Shown one piece after another: positions 1 through 9,472 of a stretch of DNA of 64,000 bases. This DNA comes from Flavobacterium psychrotolerans. GTDB lineage: Bacteria; Bacteroidota; Bacteroidia; Flavobacteriales; Flavobacteriaceae. Made by a program: the position numbers and the translations under genes. The stretch is taken from contig NZ_QCZI01000002.1 in NCBI RefSeq assembly GCF_003097635.1, positions 186,001-250,000 on the forward strand. The letters are read 5' to 3'. A model generated the notes under the pieces. That model was not told the DNA's origin. It searched no databases and saw only the letters and a list, made by a program, of their open reading frames with translations. Positions within the stretch are counted from its first letter, which is position 1, and every line of letters begins with the position of its first letter.

Positions 1-444
1 ACAGAAATAGTTCATAAGGCAATTCATCAAAGTATTGACACTATAGTTGCCAAAAACCACAATGCTATAGAGGAAAATTTTGAAATCAGGAAGATGTTTA
101 AAGAAATGTTTAAAACAGGAGAAGCCTCTCCTGCCTATCAACTAAGAAAACATTATCCTGAAATCTATGACAAGGTAATGTCCCGAGAAATAAATGAATG
201 CAATGCCGTTTTTAAACAAAACATAGAAAAAGGAATCGAGCAGGGTTTGTACAGAAAAGACATCTCAATTGTCACCTATGTTGGTTTTTATTACACCCTG
301 ATTTTTAGCATTAATGGGAACACCAGCTCCGAAAATAAAGCAAAAGAACTGGAATTGCAAGCCTTGGAATACCACACCAGAGCTATGGCAACACCAAAAG
401 GAATTATAGAACTTGAAAAACAATTATTACATTTTAATATATAA
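1..444 (+). CDS. TetR/AcrR-family regulator, C-terminal part (5' end outside window)
   Basis: The reading frame is open from the first base and encodes about 147 residues ending at a stop at 442-444; the N-terminal DNA-binding HTH lies outside the window. What remains is helical and looks like a TetR ligand-binding domain (a segment with MFKTGEASPAYQLRKHYP, then a stretch ending in ELEKQLLHFNI). It stands directly upstream of, and in the same direction as, a TolC-adaptor-RND pump operon, the usual position of a local repressor of such pumps. The identity is inferred mainly from this context and from the helical tail; the ligand is unknown. Confidence 0.6.
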   Translation, partial: TEIVHKAIHQSIDTIVAKNHNAIEENFEIRKMFKEMFKTGEASPAYQLRKHYPEIYDKVMSREINECNAVFKQNIEKGIEQGLYRKDISIVTYVGFYYTLIFSINGNTSSENKAKELELQALEYHTRAMATPKGIIELEKQLLHFNI

Positions 445-454
445 ACACCCATTC

Positions 455-1795
455 ATGAAAAGAATAATTTTAATCACTTTCCTAACCTTTGCCATAGTAG
501 CAAATGCACAAGAAATAAAATCGTTAACCCTAAAAGAAGCGATAACTTACTCCCTAGAAAATAAAGCCGAGGCTAAAAAAGCAAGGCTAAAAGTAGAAAA
601 CAGCGAATATCAAATACAAGAGGTACGTTCCAGAGCATTACCACAAATTTCTGCCAATGGAAGTTTAACCTACAATCCTGTAATACAATCTACTTTCTTG
701 GATGCAGGTGCCTTCGGAGGTGAAAAGGGAACAATCATACAAGCTAAATTTGGACAGCCTTGGAGTGCTACTGCGGGAGTCTCCTTAACTCAGAATTTGT
801 TTGATCAATCCGTTTTTACTGGTTTAAAAGCAGCTAGGTCAACAAGAGAGTTTTATCAGATAAACGAGCAATTAACAGAAGAACAAGTGATTGAACGTGT
901 TGCAAGCGCCTATTATCAAGTGTATGTGCAACGCCAAAAACTTACGGTTATTGATACAACATTCAAAAACACTTCAAAGATTAAAAATATTGTGAAGTCA
1001 CAATATGAAAATGGTCTGGCAAAAAAAATTGATTTGGATCGAATTTCAGTAAAACTATCCAATATTAGTACGCAACGCCAACAAATTTCCAATGCGGTTC
1101 AACTGCAAGAAAACGCATTGAAGTTTTATATGGGAATGCCAATTGAAACTAAAATAAACATTCCACAAGCGGTATTTGAAGTGACCCCACAAGCACTTTC
1201 CGAAGCACCAAACACAACAAACAGAACGGAATATTTGCTTTTAAAGAAAAATGAACAATTACTGGAATTTCAGAAAAAATCAATCGTAGCAGGGTATTAT
1301 CCAACACTTTCTTTAAATGGCAACTACAATTTTATTGGTCAAGGTCAAAAAATGCCGTTGGGAGCACTTCCTTCAGACGGAGTGTATTGGACAAATTTTT
1401 CATCGGTCGGATTAAATTTAAGAGTGCCTTTGTTTACCGGTTTCGGGACTCGTGCCAAAATAAGACAAGCAGATATTGAATTGAAAAAAATAAAAGAGGA
1501 TTTGAGTGACACCAAGCTGGCGCTTGATTTGGCCTATGAAAACTCCAAACTGCAAATAGACAACAGCTTAGTGACCATAAAAACCCAAAAAGAAAATGCA
1601 CAATTGGCTCAAGAAGTTTTAGACAATACCAAAAACAATTACTATCAAGGACTGGCTTCCTTAACCGATCTATTAGATGCTGAAAATGCTTTAACCGAAG
1701 CACAAAACAATTACACTTCAGCAATATTAGATTACAAATTAGCAGAAATTCAATTAATCAAATCAAAAGGCGAATTAAAAAACTTAGTAAACTAA
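455..1795 (+). CDS. TolC-family outer membrane efflux protein
   Basis: This 446-residue protein has a signal peptide (MKRIILITFLTFAIVANAQ, cleavage probably after the last Ala) followed by two long helical OEP repeats (LTLKEAITYSLENKAEAKKA near the N terminus, LASLTDLLDAENALTEAQNN near the C terminus), as in TolC/OprM channel proteins. The start at 455 is preferred over an in-frame Met at 413 because it puts the signal peptide at the very N terminus. It is the outer membrane exit duct of the tripartite pump encoded with the next two genes; the gap to the adaptor gene is 10 bp. Substrates cannot be read from the sequence. Confidence 0.9.
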   Translation: MKRIILITFLTFAIVANAQEIKSLTLKEAITYSLENKAEAKKARLKVENSEYQIQEVRSRALPQISANGSLTYNPVIQSTFLDAGAFGGEKGTIIQAKFGQPWSATAGVSLTQNLFDQSVFTGLKAARSTREFYQINEQLTEEQVIERVASAYYQVYVQRQKLTVIDTTFKNTSKIKNIVKSQYENGLAKKIDLDRISVKLSNISTQRQQISNAVQLQENALKFYMGMPIETKINIPQAVFEVTPQALSEAPNTTNRTEYLLLKKNEQLLEFQKKSIVAGYYPTLSLNGNYNFIGQGQKMPLGALPSDGVYWTNFSSVGLNLRVPLFTGFGTRAKIRQADIELKKIKEDLSDTKLALDLAYENSKLQIDNSLVTIKTQKENAQLAQEVLDNTKNNYYQGLASLTDLLDAENALTEAQNNYTSAILDYKLAEIQLIKSKGELKNLVN

Positions 1796-1805
1796 ATAAC
1801 TCAAA

Positions 1806-2873
1806 ATGAAAAAAACAATTTACATCATAATTGCTGTGGCATTAATAGGAGGTGCAGCATTCACATTAATCAACAACAAGAAGAAAAACGCAGAAGATAC
1901 AGCCATTGTAGCCGAAAAAAATAGTTCTGTTGCCGTACGAACTGCCACAGTGACTACCGGAAAATTGGATGACGTATTTAAAGCAAACGGAAACTTTGAA
2001 CCTATTCAAGAATTAACATTTTCGGCAGAAAAATCAGGAAAAGTAATTCGTGTTTTAGCAAAAGAAGGCGACTATGTAACTGTAGGACAAACATTGGCAA
2101 TCGTTAGAAGCGATGTCATAAACGTTAATGCCCAAACTGCAAATTCATCCTATCAAAATGCAGCAGCAGATTATAGCAGATATGAAAATGCCTTTAAAAC
2201 TGGAGGTGTTACTAAACAACAATTAGATCAAGCAAAGCTGGCAATGATAAATGCTAAAGCTCAATTAACCCAATCAAATATCAACGTTGGAGATACTAGA
2301 ATTAAAGCTCCAATTAGTGGTTTTATCAATAAAAAATACATTGAGCAGGGTTCTATTTTAACAGGAATGCCAGCAACTGAATTGTTTGACATTGTGAATG
2401 TTTCTAAACTAAAGTTAAAAGTTAGTGTTAACGAAAGCCAAGTGGCAAGCTTGAAACTAGGAAACAGTGTAGCTATTGCTGCAAGTGTATTTCCAGACAA
2501 ATCACTAACTGGCAAAATCACTTTTATTGCTTCAAAAGCGGATGAAACTCTAAATTTCCCAATAGAAATTGAAATAGCCAACAATCCAAATAACGAAATC
2601 AAAGCAGGAATGTACGGAACTGCAACTTTTGGAACCAATACTGCAAAACAAGCCGATGTCAAAACTATACCAAGAACGGCTTTCGTAGGTAGTGTGAGCA
2701 GCAACCAAGTATTTGTGGTATCCAACAATATAGCTACTTTGAAAAAAATCGTTTCTGGAAGAATCTTTGGCGACAAAGTAGAGATCTTGGACGGATTAAA
2801 CAATGGCGATACTGTCGTTACAAGCGGACAAATCAATTTGAGCGACAGTACCAAAGTAAGCATCGTTAAATAA
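1806..2873 (+). CDS. RND efflux periplasmic adaptor (membrane fusion protein)
   Basis: A 355-residue HlyD/AcrA-type adaptor. It begins with a membrane anchor or signal (residues 3-22), then has a biotinyl-lipoyl-like half motif at about 78-102 (KVIRVLAKEGDYVTVGQTLA), a short helical hairpin at 110-155, the second lipoyl half (DTRIKAPISGFINKKYIEQG) and beta-barrel and membrane-proximal domains to the C terminus. It bridges the inner-membrane pump and the TolC-like duct in the periplasm. It sits in the middle of the operon, 10 bp after the TolC gene and 18 bp before the pump gene. No lipobox Cys is present, so it is probably anchored by its N-terminal helix or exported. Confidence 0.92.
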   Translation: MKKTIYIIIAVALIGGAAFTLINNKKKNAEDTAIVAEKNSSVAVRTATVTTGKLDDVFKANGNFEPIQELTFSAEKSGKVIRVLAKEGDYVTVGQTLAIVRSDVINVNAQTANSSYQNAAADYSRYENAFKTGGVTKQQLDQAKLAMINAKAQLTQSNINVGDTRIKAPISGFINKKYIEQGSILTGMPATELFDIVNVSKLKLKVSVNESQVASLKLGNSVAIAASVFPDKSLTGKITFIASKADETLNFPIEIEIANNPNNEIKAGMYGTATFGTNTAKQADVKTIPRTAFVGSVSSNQVFVVSNNIATLKKIVSGRIFGDKVEILDGLNNGDTVVTSGQINLSDSTKVSIVK

Positions 2874-2891
2874 TTTCCTTAAAGACAACAA

Positions 2892-5800
2892 ATGAAAATA
2901 GTTGATATATCCATAAAACGACCATCAATAGTCATAGTATTATTTACCATATTACTATTGGGTGGCCTGTTCAGTTACAAACAACTGAGCTACGAATTAA
3001 TTCCAAAATTTGAAATCAATGTAGTTACAGTTTCGACCGTATATCCAGGAGCTTCGCCGGGTGAGGTTGAAAATACCGTGACCAAAAAACTGGAAGATGC
3101 CATTTCCACCATGGAAAACATCAAGAAAATTGAATCCAAATCGTACGAAAGTCTTTCGGTGGTAATGATAACCCTAACTACTGAAGCCGATGCCGATTAC
3201 GCCTTGAATGATGCCCAACGAAAAATCAATGCGGTATTAAAAGACCTTCCGGAAGATGTTGATCCACCATCCTTGAGCAAATTCTCGCTGAGCGATTTGC
3301 CGATCATGACAATTGGCGCCACTGGAAAAATGGACGAAATTGCCTTCTATGATTTATTGGACAAAAAAATCCAACCAATATTGTCTCGTGTTCCCGGTGT
3401 GGCACAGGTAAACCTCGTGGGTGGACAAGAGAGAGAAATCAAAGTAAGTTTAGATTCCAAAAAACTGCAAGGATATGGACTTTCTGTTCCTCAGGTACAA
3501 CAAGCCGTTCTTGGTTCCAACCTTGATTTTCCAACAGGAAACATCAAAACCAGAGAAAACAAAACACAAATTCGTTTGTCTGGAAAATACAAATCGGTGG
3601 AAGAAATGCGTAATTTGGTTATTTCATCAAACAATGGTGTACAAATTCGTTTGGGAGACATTGCCGATGTTCAAGACGCACAAAAAGATGTAGAAAAAAT
3701 TTCGAGAGTAAATCAAAAAAGTTCCATCATTCTTCAAGTTATCAAACAATCGGATGCCAATGCCGTTGAGGTAAGTGCCAAAGTAAAAAAAGCCATTGCC
3801 CAAATCGAGAAAGATTATGCCAAATCGAATTTGAAATTAGCGGTAGCCAACGATAGTAGCGAATTTACCCTAACTGCTGCCGATGGGGTAATGCATGATT
3901 TATTTATTGCCATATTCTTGGTGGCTTTTGTAATGTTGTTCTTCTTGCACAGTATTCGTAATGCATTGATCGTTATGGTTTCGATTCCAGCTTCGCTAAT
4001 TGCGACTTTCATCGGAATATATTTAATGGATTACACCTTAAACTTGATGAGTTTATTAGGACTTTCGTTAGTGGTAGGTATCCTTGTGGATGATGCGATT
4101 GTGGTTCTGGAAAACATTCACCGCCATATGGAAATGGGTAAAAACAAAGTACGTGCTGCTTATGACGGAGCTGCCGAAATTGGTTTTACCGTAATGGCGA
4201 TTACGTTGGTAATCATCGTGGTATTCCTTCCAATTGCAATGAGTACCGGACTTGTTTCCAATATCATCACTCAATTTTGTGTAACGGTAATTATTGCCAC
4301 CTTGTTCTCCTTGCTAGCTTCATTTACCATCGTGCCTTGGTTGTTCTCCCGTTATGGAAAATTAGAACACATCACCAAAAAGACATTCTTTGGTCGAGTT
4401 ATTTTAGGTTTCGAATCTTATTTAGACGTCTTTACCCACAAAGTAACCGACATCTTAAAATGGTCATTGAAGTATAAAAAAACTACTCTTGCCATTGTTT
4501 CAGTACTTTTCTTGGCCTCGACGATGGGATTAGTTGGTGGAGGTTTTATTGGAGGGGAATTCTTTGCCAAAACAGACAAAGGAGAATTCTTGGTACAAAT
4601 TGAAATGCCAAAAGATGCTTCGGTAGAGCAAACCAATTTCATGACCCAAAAAGCCGAGGAATTTTTACGAAACGATAAAAATGTGGTGGATTTGATTACT
4701 ACCGTTGGGCAAACCAGTGAAGGAATGGGAGCCACACAAGCTACTGCTTACAAAGCGGAAATCCTAGTTTCATTGGTTGACAAAACCAAACGTGATGACG
4801 ACTCCTTCATATTTGCGGCAAAAATCAAACGTGAATTAGAAAAAGTATTGGTTGGAGCTAAAGTTAAAACCGTTCCTATGGGGATAATGGGAGCTGACCA
4901 AGCGCCAATTATGTTAACCGTTACGGGGTCAAATTTTGAAGATGTGATAGCCTTTGCTACCAAAGCGGCAGCTGAATTGAAAAAAATTCCGGGATCATCA
5001 GAAGTTAAATTAACCTCCGAAGCAGGAAATCCTGAAATTAAAGTGGCTGTAAACCGTGATAAAATGGCTACTTTAGGGTTGAATCTTCAAACAGTGGGGA
5101 TGACCATGCAAACGGCTTTTAGTGGGAATACAGATGGAAAATTCCGCGCTGGAGAATACGAGTACGACATTAACATTCGTTTTAATGAATATGACCGTTC
5201 GAATGCTAAAGATGTCAACGACTTAATTTTCATAAACAATGCAGGTCAACAAATTAAGTTATCGCAATTTGCCGATGTAATAGAAAGTTCTGGACCAAGT
5301 ATGTTAGAGAGAAGAGACAAGAGTACTGCTGTAACTATACAAGCACAAACTGTTGGTCGTCCTTCTGGCACAATCGCTGGCGAATGGGAAGCCGTTTTCT
5401 CAAAAATGGAGAAACCAGCGGGTGTAAATTATATTTGGGGTGGTGATATGGAAAACCAGACCGAAGGTTTTGGAACACTTGGAATTGCACTTTTAGCGGC
5501 TATTATCTTGGTATATCTTGTAATGGTAGCTTTGTATGATGATTTTGTTACTCCATTTGTGGTGTTGTTTTCCATTCCGTTATCGTTCATCGGAGCTTTA
5601 TTAGCCTTGGCTTTAACAAACAACTCACTAAATATCTTTACAATATTAGGGATTATCATGTTGATTGGTCTGGTGTGTAAGAATGCGATTTTATTAGTTG
5701 ACTTTGCTAACCACAGAAAAGAGGCTGGAGAAACGACATTCAACGCCTTAATTCAAGCCAATCATTCGCGTCTTCGTCCTATTTTGATGACGACAATTGC

Positions 5801-6062
5801 CATGGTAATTGGTATGATTCCTATTGCCTTGGCCAAAGGCGCCGCTGCCGAAATGAACAACGGATTGGCATGGGTAGTTATCGGAGGTTTGATGTCTTCC
5901 CTTTTCCTTACTTTGATAGTTGTGCCTGTAGTATATGCTATTTTTGATAGCATAAGAGTACGTTTAGGTAGAGATAAAAAAGTAAATTATGGCGAATTGA
6001 TGACTGCCGAATACAAACACCGAAAATTAGTGGACGGTTTTAATCCAAAACATAAGGTTTAA
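2892..6062 (+). CDS. RND-family efflux pump, AcrB/HAE1-like permease
   Basis: At 1056 residues this is the normal length for an AcrB-type inner membrane pump. An N-terminal transmembrane helix (residues 12-30), two large periplasmic loops and two blocks of TM helices are visible. The proton-relay Asp pair of TM4 is at residues 400-401 (GILVDDAIVVLEN), and the partner Lys of TM10 is at residue 930 (GLVCKNAILLVDFA), so the pump should be active. It uses the proton gradient to extrude drugs, detergents or other amphiphiles. These motifs favour the HAE1 drug-pump type over the heavy-metal (CzcA) type. It is the last gene of the operon and is followed by a terminator. Confidence 0.93.
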   Translation: MKIVDISIKRPSIVIVLFTILLLGGLFSYKQLSYELIPKFEINVVTVSTVYPGASPGEVENTVTKKLEDAISTMENIKKIESKSYESLSVVMITLTTEADADYALNDAQRKINAVLKDLPEDVDPPSLSKFSLSDLPIMTIGATGKMDEIAFYDLLDKKIQPILSRVPGVAQVNLVGGQEREIKVSLDSKKLQGYGLSVPQVQQAVLGSNLDFPTGNIKTRENKTQIRLSGKYKSVEEMRNLVISSNNGVQIRLGDIADVQDAQKDVEKISRVNQKSSIILQVIKQSDANAVEVSAKVKKAIAQIEKDYAKSNLKLAVANDSSEFTLTAADGVMHDLFIAIFLVAFVMLFFLHSIRNALIVMVSIPASLIATFIGIYLMDYTLNLMSLLGLSLVVGILVDDAIVVLENIHRHMEMGKNKVRAAYDGAAEIGFTVMAITLVIIVVFLPIAMSTGLVSNIITQFCVTVIIATLFSLLASFTIVPWLFSRYGKLEHITKKTFFGRVILGFESYLDVFTHKVTDILKWSLKYKKTTLAIVSVLFLASTMGLVGGGFIGGEFFAKTDKGEFLVQIEMPKDASVEQTNFMTQKAEEFLRNDKNVVDLITTVGQTSEGMGATQATAYKAEILVSLVDKTKRDDDSFIFAAKIKRELEKVLVGAKVKTVPMGIMGADQAPIMLTVTGSNFEDVIAFATKAAAELKKIPGSSEVKLTSEAGNPEIKVAVNRDKMATLGLNLQTVGMTMQTAFSGNTDGKFRAGEYEYDINIRFNEYDRSNAKDVNDLIFINNAGQQIKLSQFADVIESSGPSMLERRDKSTAVTIQAQTVGRPSGTIAGEWEAVFSKMEKPAGVNYIWGGDMENQTEGFGTLGIALLAAIILVYLVMVALYDDFVTPFVVLFSIPLSFIGALLALALTNNSLNIFTILGIIMLIGLVCKNAILLVDFANHRKEAGETTFNALIQANHSRLRPILMTTIAMVIGMIPIALAKGAAAEMNNGLAWVVIGGLMSSLFLTLIVVPVVYAIFDSIRVRLGRDKKVNYGELMTAEYKHRKLVDGFNPKHKV

Positions 6063-6094
6063 AAAAACTTGGAATAGCATTTTAAAAAAAATAG

Positions 6095-6127
6095 ACAGTA
6101 GTAAGCAAATGTTTACTGCTGTTTTTT
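6095..6127 (+). terminator. Rho-independent terminator of the efflux operon
   Basis: A 10-bp stem (acagtagtaa paired with ttactgctgt, one G-T wobble) with an 8-base loop is followed by six T residues. It lies 33 bp after the pump stop codon. Confidence 0.8.
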
Positions 6128-6342
6128 ATTTAATAAATACTCCTATTTATTTGGCTTTATTGACGCATTAAACATTCGTTCGGTGAAAACCATTTAAATT
6201 GTTTATTTCTGTCTTAAATGCGGCTGTTTTTGGCCTGATTTTAAGGGAACACATACTTAATAGTTTCAAAATTACTTATGACAAGTTCTGTTTTTGATAA
6301 TCTAATGATGTTGTCAATAACTAAGTATTGATTTTTGAAGCT

Positions 6343-6834
6343 TTAAAATTCTCTTAACGTCATTGAATTATTCTTGTTATTGAAATAATCTTTTAATTGA
6401 AAACCGCCCAAAATTAATATCCAAAATAAAGGCAATGCAATAGTAAAAATGGGCGTTAGAGAATCGTAACGCAAATAAGGATTGGGATTAGTATAATCTT
6501 CTGGCGAAACCAAAGTCCAAAATATAATTCCAGATATTAAAGATATTCCTAAAAGAGCAGCACTAAGACGCCTAGTTAATATTATACTTTTTTGAAGGTT
6601 TGTAATATTTTGACTAAAAAAAGGTATAAAAAACAGTAGAGAGAGATATTCTTGTCCTGGCGACCATCCTGTATATGGAATTATACTTCTATATAAATCT
6701 TTATTTGATCCTAGATGAATATAGATGCTTGCAATTGTCATTAAGAATGAAAAGAGAAAGAGCAATTTAAGGTCTAAAGGTGAATTCTTGATTTTTACCT
6801 TTACTTCTTTTAAAATTTCATTTATGGGTTTCAT
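6343..6834 (-). CDS. Small membrane protein of unknown function
   Basis: The likely product starts at MKPINEILKEVKVK and has 163 residues; an in-frame Met at 6891 is unlikely because a TATCTTTG promoter box lies between the two starts. About four hydrophobic segments are visible (LLFLFSFLMTIASIYIHL, YLSLLFFIPFF, LSAALLGISLISGIIFWTLV, IFTIALPLFWILILGGFQL), with a charged N terminus and an Asn/Lys-rich C terminus, so it is probably an inner membrane protein. I do not recognise a family. It is a single gene between the efflux operon and an oxidoreductase gene. Confidence 0.6.
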   Translation of the reverse strand: MKPINEILKEVKVKIKNSPLDLKLLFLFSFLMTIASIYIHLGSNKDLYRSIIPYTGWSPGQEYLSLLFFIPFFSQNITNLQKSIILTRRLSAALLGISLISGIIFWTLVSPEDYTNPNPYLRYDSLTPIFTIALPLFWILILGGFQLKDYFNNKNNSMTLREF

Positions 6835-6854
6835 TTTGTTTCGATTCGATTTAA

Positions 6855-6862
6855 CAAAGATA
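6855..6862 (-). promoter_or_regulatory. Bacteroidota-type -7 promoter box (TATCTTTG)
   Basis: An exact TAnnTTTG match on the minus strand, 20 bp upstream of the start chosen for the small membrane protein. It supports the shorter reading of that gene. Confidence 0.5.
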
Positions 6863-6943
6863 AGACATGTGAAATTAATTAAAAGTATCAAAGCGAAAAA
6901 CTATTAGCACATCTCTATTAAGACTCCCTCCAATTTTATAATG

Positions 6944-6966
6944 AAAAAATCTTTATTCTAAAGATT
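6944..6966 (-). terminator. Terminator overlapping the stop codon of the oxidoreductase gene
   Basis: On the minus strand, AATCTTT and AAAGATT form a 7-bp stem around a 5-base loop and are followed by six T. The stop codon (6958-6960) lies inside the hairpin, so the gene ends within its own terminator. Confidence 0.6.
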
Positions 6967-7950
6967 TCCAATAATTTGATCCATAACCCAACTGGTATGT
7001 GCAGCTGTTAATCCGCTAGAAGGATGTGTCGTTTCACCAAGAAGATGATTGCGCATATTTTCAACATGATACAATTGTATGTGTTCAGGATTTTCTATGT
7101 AAAGTTCGGTTGTTCCATGTTCGTTAATAAGAGCCACTGGTTTGTCATCGAATACCGAGAAGTGAATTTTACCCTGACTTCCAAAAATTTCAACAACATC
7201 TTCTCGCATGCTACAGCCAAAGTTCCAACTTCCAGTTCCCGTAATTCCTGATTCATGTAGCCAACAGGCTGTTAAAGCATCATTTGCGGAATATAAGCCT
7301 TGTTGATTGATACAAATGCCAGAGACTTCTTTTACATTTCCGAAAAGATAGGTAAACAAATCAAGTCCATGACAAGCCAAATCATCAAAATAACCACCAG
7401 TTGCAATAGTAGAATCGGTACGCCAATTGTAATTTTTACTCAAATCTAGTGGTGATGCGGGTTTACTCAAATGCCATCTCAAATGTCTAATGTTACCTAT
7501 GGAATTGTTGTCAATCCATTTTTTTATTTGGTTAAAACGCGGTAGAGAACGTCTATAATATGCAACAAATAAAGGAATATTTTTTTGTTTGAATGCTTCG
7601 CAAATAACAAGACAATCAGCATAATTTGGCGCTAATGGTTTTTCAATACAACATATTTTACCTGCCTGAGCTACTTTAAGTCCATAATGTTTATGACTGT
7701 CAGGGGGCGTGGCAATGTAAATAGCATCAATTTCTGGGTCGTTGATTAGTTCATCGGCATTCGTGTAAAATTTGTTGATATGATGCCTCTTTGCATAATC
7801 AGCAGCCTTTTCACCATCTCTTCTCATCACGGCAACGATTTGAAATCCATCTGTTTTTTGGTAAGCAGGGCCACTTTTTATTTCGGTGACATTTCCACAG
7901 CCCAAAATGCCCCAACGAATAATTTTCGAATTACTATTTTTATACATCAT
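6958..7950 (-). CDS. Gfo/Idh/MocA-family NAD(P)-dependent oxidoreductase
   Basis: A 330-residue protein with an N-terminal Rossmann fold (RWGILGCGNVTE at about 12-23), the family EKP motif with the catalytic Lys near residue 104 (CCIEKPLAP), and the C-terminal beta-sheet domain typical of Gfo/Idh/MocA enzymes (TGGYFDDLACHGLDLFTYLFG). Such enzymes oxidise or reduce sugars and inositol-like substrates, or act as trans-dihydrodiol dehydrogenases; the substrate cannot be told from the sequence. Two Met codons occur at the start (7950 and 7947). The gene stands alone, with its own promoter box upstream and a terminator at its end. Confidence 0.88.
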   Translation of the reverse strand: MMYKNSNSKIIRWGILGCGNVTEIKSGPAYQKTDGFQIVAVMRRDGEKAADYAKRHHINKFYTNADELINDPEIDAIYIATPPDSHKHYGLKVAQAGKICCIEKPLAPNYADCLVICEAFKQKNIPLFVAYYRRSLPRFNQIKKWIDNNSIGNIRHLRWHLSKPASPLDLSKNYNWRTDSTIATGGYFDDLACHGLDLFTYLFGNVKEVSGICINQQGLYSANDALTACWLHESGITGTGSWNFGCSMREDVVEIFGSQGKIHFSVFDDKPVALINEHGTTELYIENPEHIQLYHVENMRNHLLGETTHPSSGLTAAHTSWVMDQIIGNL

Positions 7951-7985
7951 TCAGAATTGATTCTATGATTTATAACTATTAAAAG

Positions 7986-7993
7986 CAAATTTA
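7986..7993 (-). promoter_or_regulatory. -7 promoter box (TAAATTTG) of the oxidoreductase gene
   Basis: An exact TAnnTTTG match on the minus strand, 35 bp upstream of the start codon. No clear -33 TTG was found at the usual distance. Confidence 0.45.
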
Positions 7994-8039
7994 GTTTAAA
8001 AAGTTGGGTATTGATTTTAGAAAATCATACTCCTGAAAT

Positions 8040-8063
8040 AAAAAAACCATCTGTAAGGATGGT
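8040..8063 (-). terminator. Terminator of the nuo operon
   Basis: On the minus strand, ACCATC and GATGGT form a stem around a 6-base loop, followed by seven T. It lies 27 bp after the nuoN stop codon. Confidence 0.75.
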
Positions 8064-8089
8064 CTTTAAATATATTTTAAGGGAAAAAT

Positions 8090-9460
8090 TTAACCTAATA
8101 AATCCAATACCAAAGAAGGAAATAATCCCAATACAACATTCAATGCTATCGATACAACAGCCACCGCATAAATAAAGAACGGCGTACCTGCTCGTTCTTC
8201 GTTAGGCTCTTTAGTATACATGGCTAAAATCAGCTTAAAATAGTAACCCACACTTATGATGGAGTTGATTACTGCGACAATCACCACTACAAGATATCCC
8301 GCCTCTATGGTTTGATTAAACAATACTAATTTGGCGAAAAACCCAGAGAAAATAGGGATTCCAGCCATGGAGAGCAAGGCTCCGGTTAATACAGCCGCTA
8401 ATAATGGGTTGGTTTTTCCCAAACCGTGAAAGTTCACAATATCTTCATTATCCCGATTTTTGCAAACATATAAAATAACACTAAAAGCAGCAATTCCAGC
8501 CAAGGAATAAGTGGAAGCATAATATAATAAGTCGCTTGCGGATGTTGACAAACTCAACAAAGCCATTAACATAAAACCAGCGTGAGAAATTCCGGAAAAA
8601 GCCAGCATTCGTTTCACGTTCGTTTGTCTTAACGCCATGATGTTCCCAACGGTCATCGAAGCTATAGAAAGGACGACAATAATAATTTGAAACGCATAGG
8701 AGATATTGGCATTCATTACTGACAATAATTTGTATAACGTAGCCATAGCAACCACTTTGGCTAACGTACTCATGGTTGCCGTTGTCAATGCAGGTGAACC
8801 TTCATAAACATCGGGAGCCCAGAAATGAAAAGGAACAGCTGCAATTTTGAAAAGCATTCCGATGGTAACCATTGCTATTCCTATTGGAAACCAAATTGGT
8901 AATTCAGCGGAACGAGACAATTCGCTAATTTCGACAACGTCAAAACTTCCCATAGCACCATATATCAAGCAAATTCCGAACAATATGATTCCCGAGGCAA
9001 AGGAGCCCATTAGGAAATATTTCATACCGGCTTCGTTGCTTTTTAAATTCATCCTGTTGCTTGCTGCCAAAACATACAGTGAAATAGACAATACTTCTAT
9101 CCCTAAAAAGAACATGGCTAAATTTCCAAAAGAAACCATAGCCACTGCGCCTGACAATAAAAATATTTTTATGGCAATAAAATCAGACAACTTGGATTGA
9201 TGATCCTCATAGAAATTATGGCTTAAACCCACCAAGAAAATGGTAAGTACGATGAACAAACTTGAAAATGCCATTGAAAATTTATTAACTACAATCATGT
9301 TATTGTAGAAACTTCCGGAAGTATTAAATTCCGATACCGTTAATCCAAGAATAGCTAATAATCCGATGATGGTCATTGGAACAATGGCTTTTCTTAAATT
9401 TAAAATTTCAAATAAAAGGCATAAAACACCTAATCCTGTTATAGCTATTAATGTATTCAT
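8090..9460 (-). CDS. nuoN: NADH-quinone oxidoreductase subunit N
   Basis: A 456-residue antiporter-like membrane subunit of complex I with about 14 hydrophobic helices. The proton-channel signature is visible (MLFKIAAVPFHFWAPDVYEG, Lys and His in the broken helix), as is a second charged segment (TNVKRMLAFSGISHAGFML). It forms one of the three proton-pumping channels in the inner membrane arm. It is the last gene of the operon, 12 bp after nuoM and just before the terminator. Confidence 0.95.
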   Translation of the reverse strand: MNTLIAITGLGVLCLLFEILNLRKAIVPMTIIGLLAILGLTVSEFNTSGSFYNNMIVVNKFSMAFSSLFIVLTIFLVGLSHNFYEDHQSKLSDFIAIKIFLLSGAVAMVSFGNLAMFFLGIEVLSISLYVLAASNRMNLKSNEAGMKYFLMGSFASGIILFGICLIYGAMGSFDVVEISELSRSAELPIWFPIGIAMVTIGMLFKIAAVPFHFWAPDVYEGSPALTTATMSTLAKVVAMATLYKLLSVMNANISYAFQIIIVVLSIASMTVGNIMALRQTNVKRMLAFSGISHAGFMLMALLSLSTSASDLLYYASTYSLAGIAAFSVILYVCKNRDNEDIVNFHGLGKTNPLLAAVLTGALLSMAGIPIFSGFFAKLVLFNQTIEAGYLVVVIVAVINSIISVGYYFKLILAMYTKEPNEERAGTPFFIYAVAVVSIALNVVLGLFPSLVLDLLG

Positions 9461-9472
9461 TTTTTTATTTGA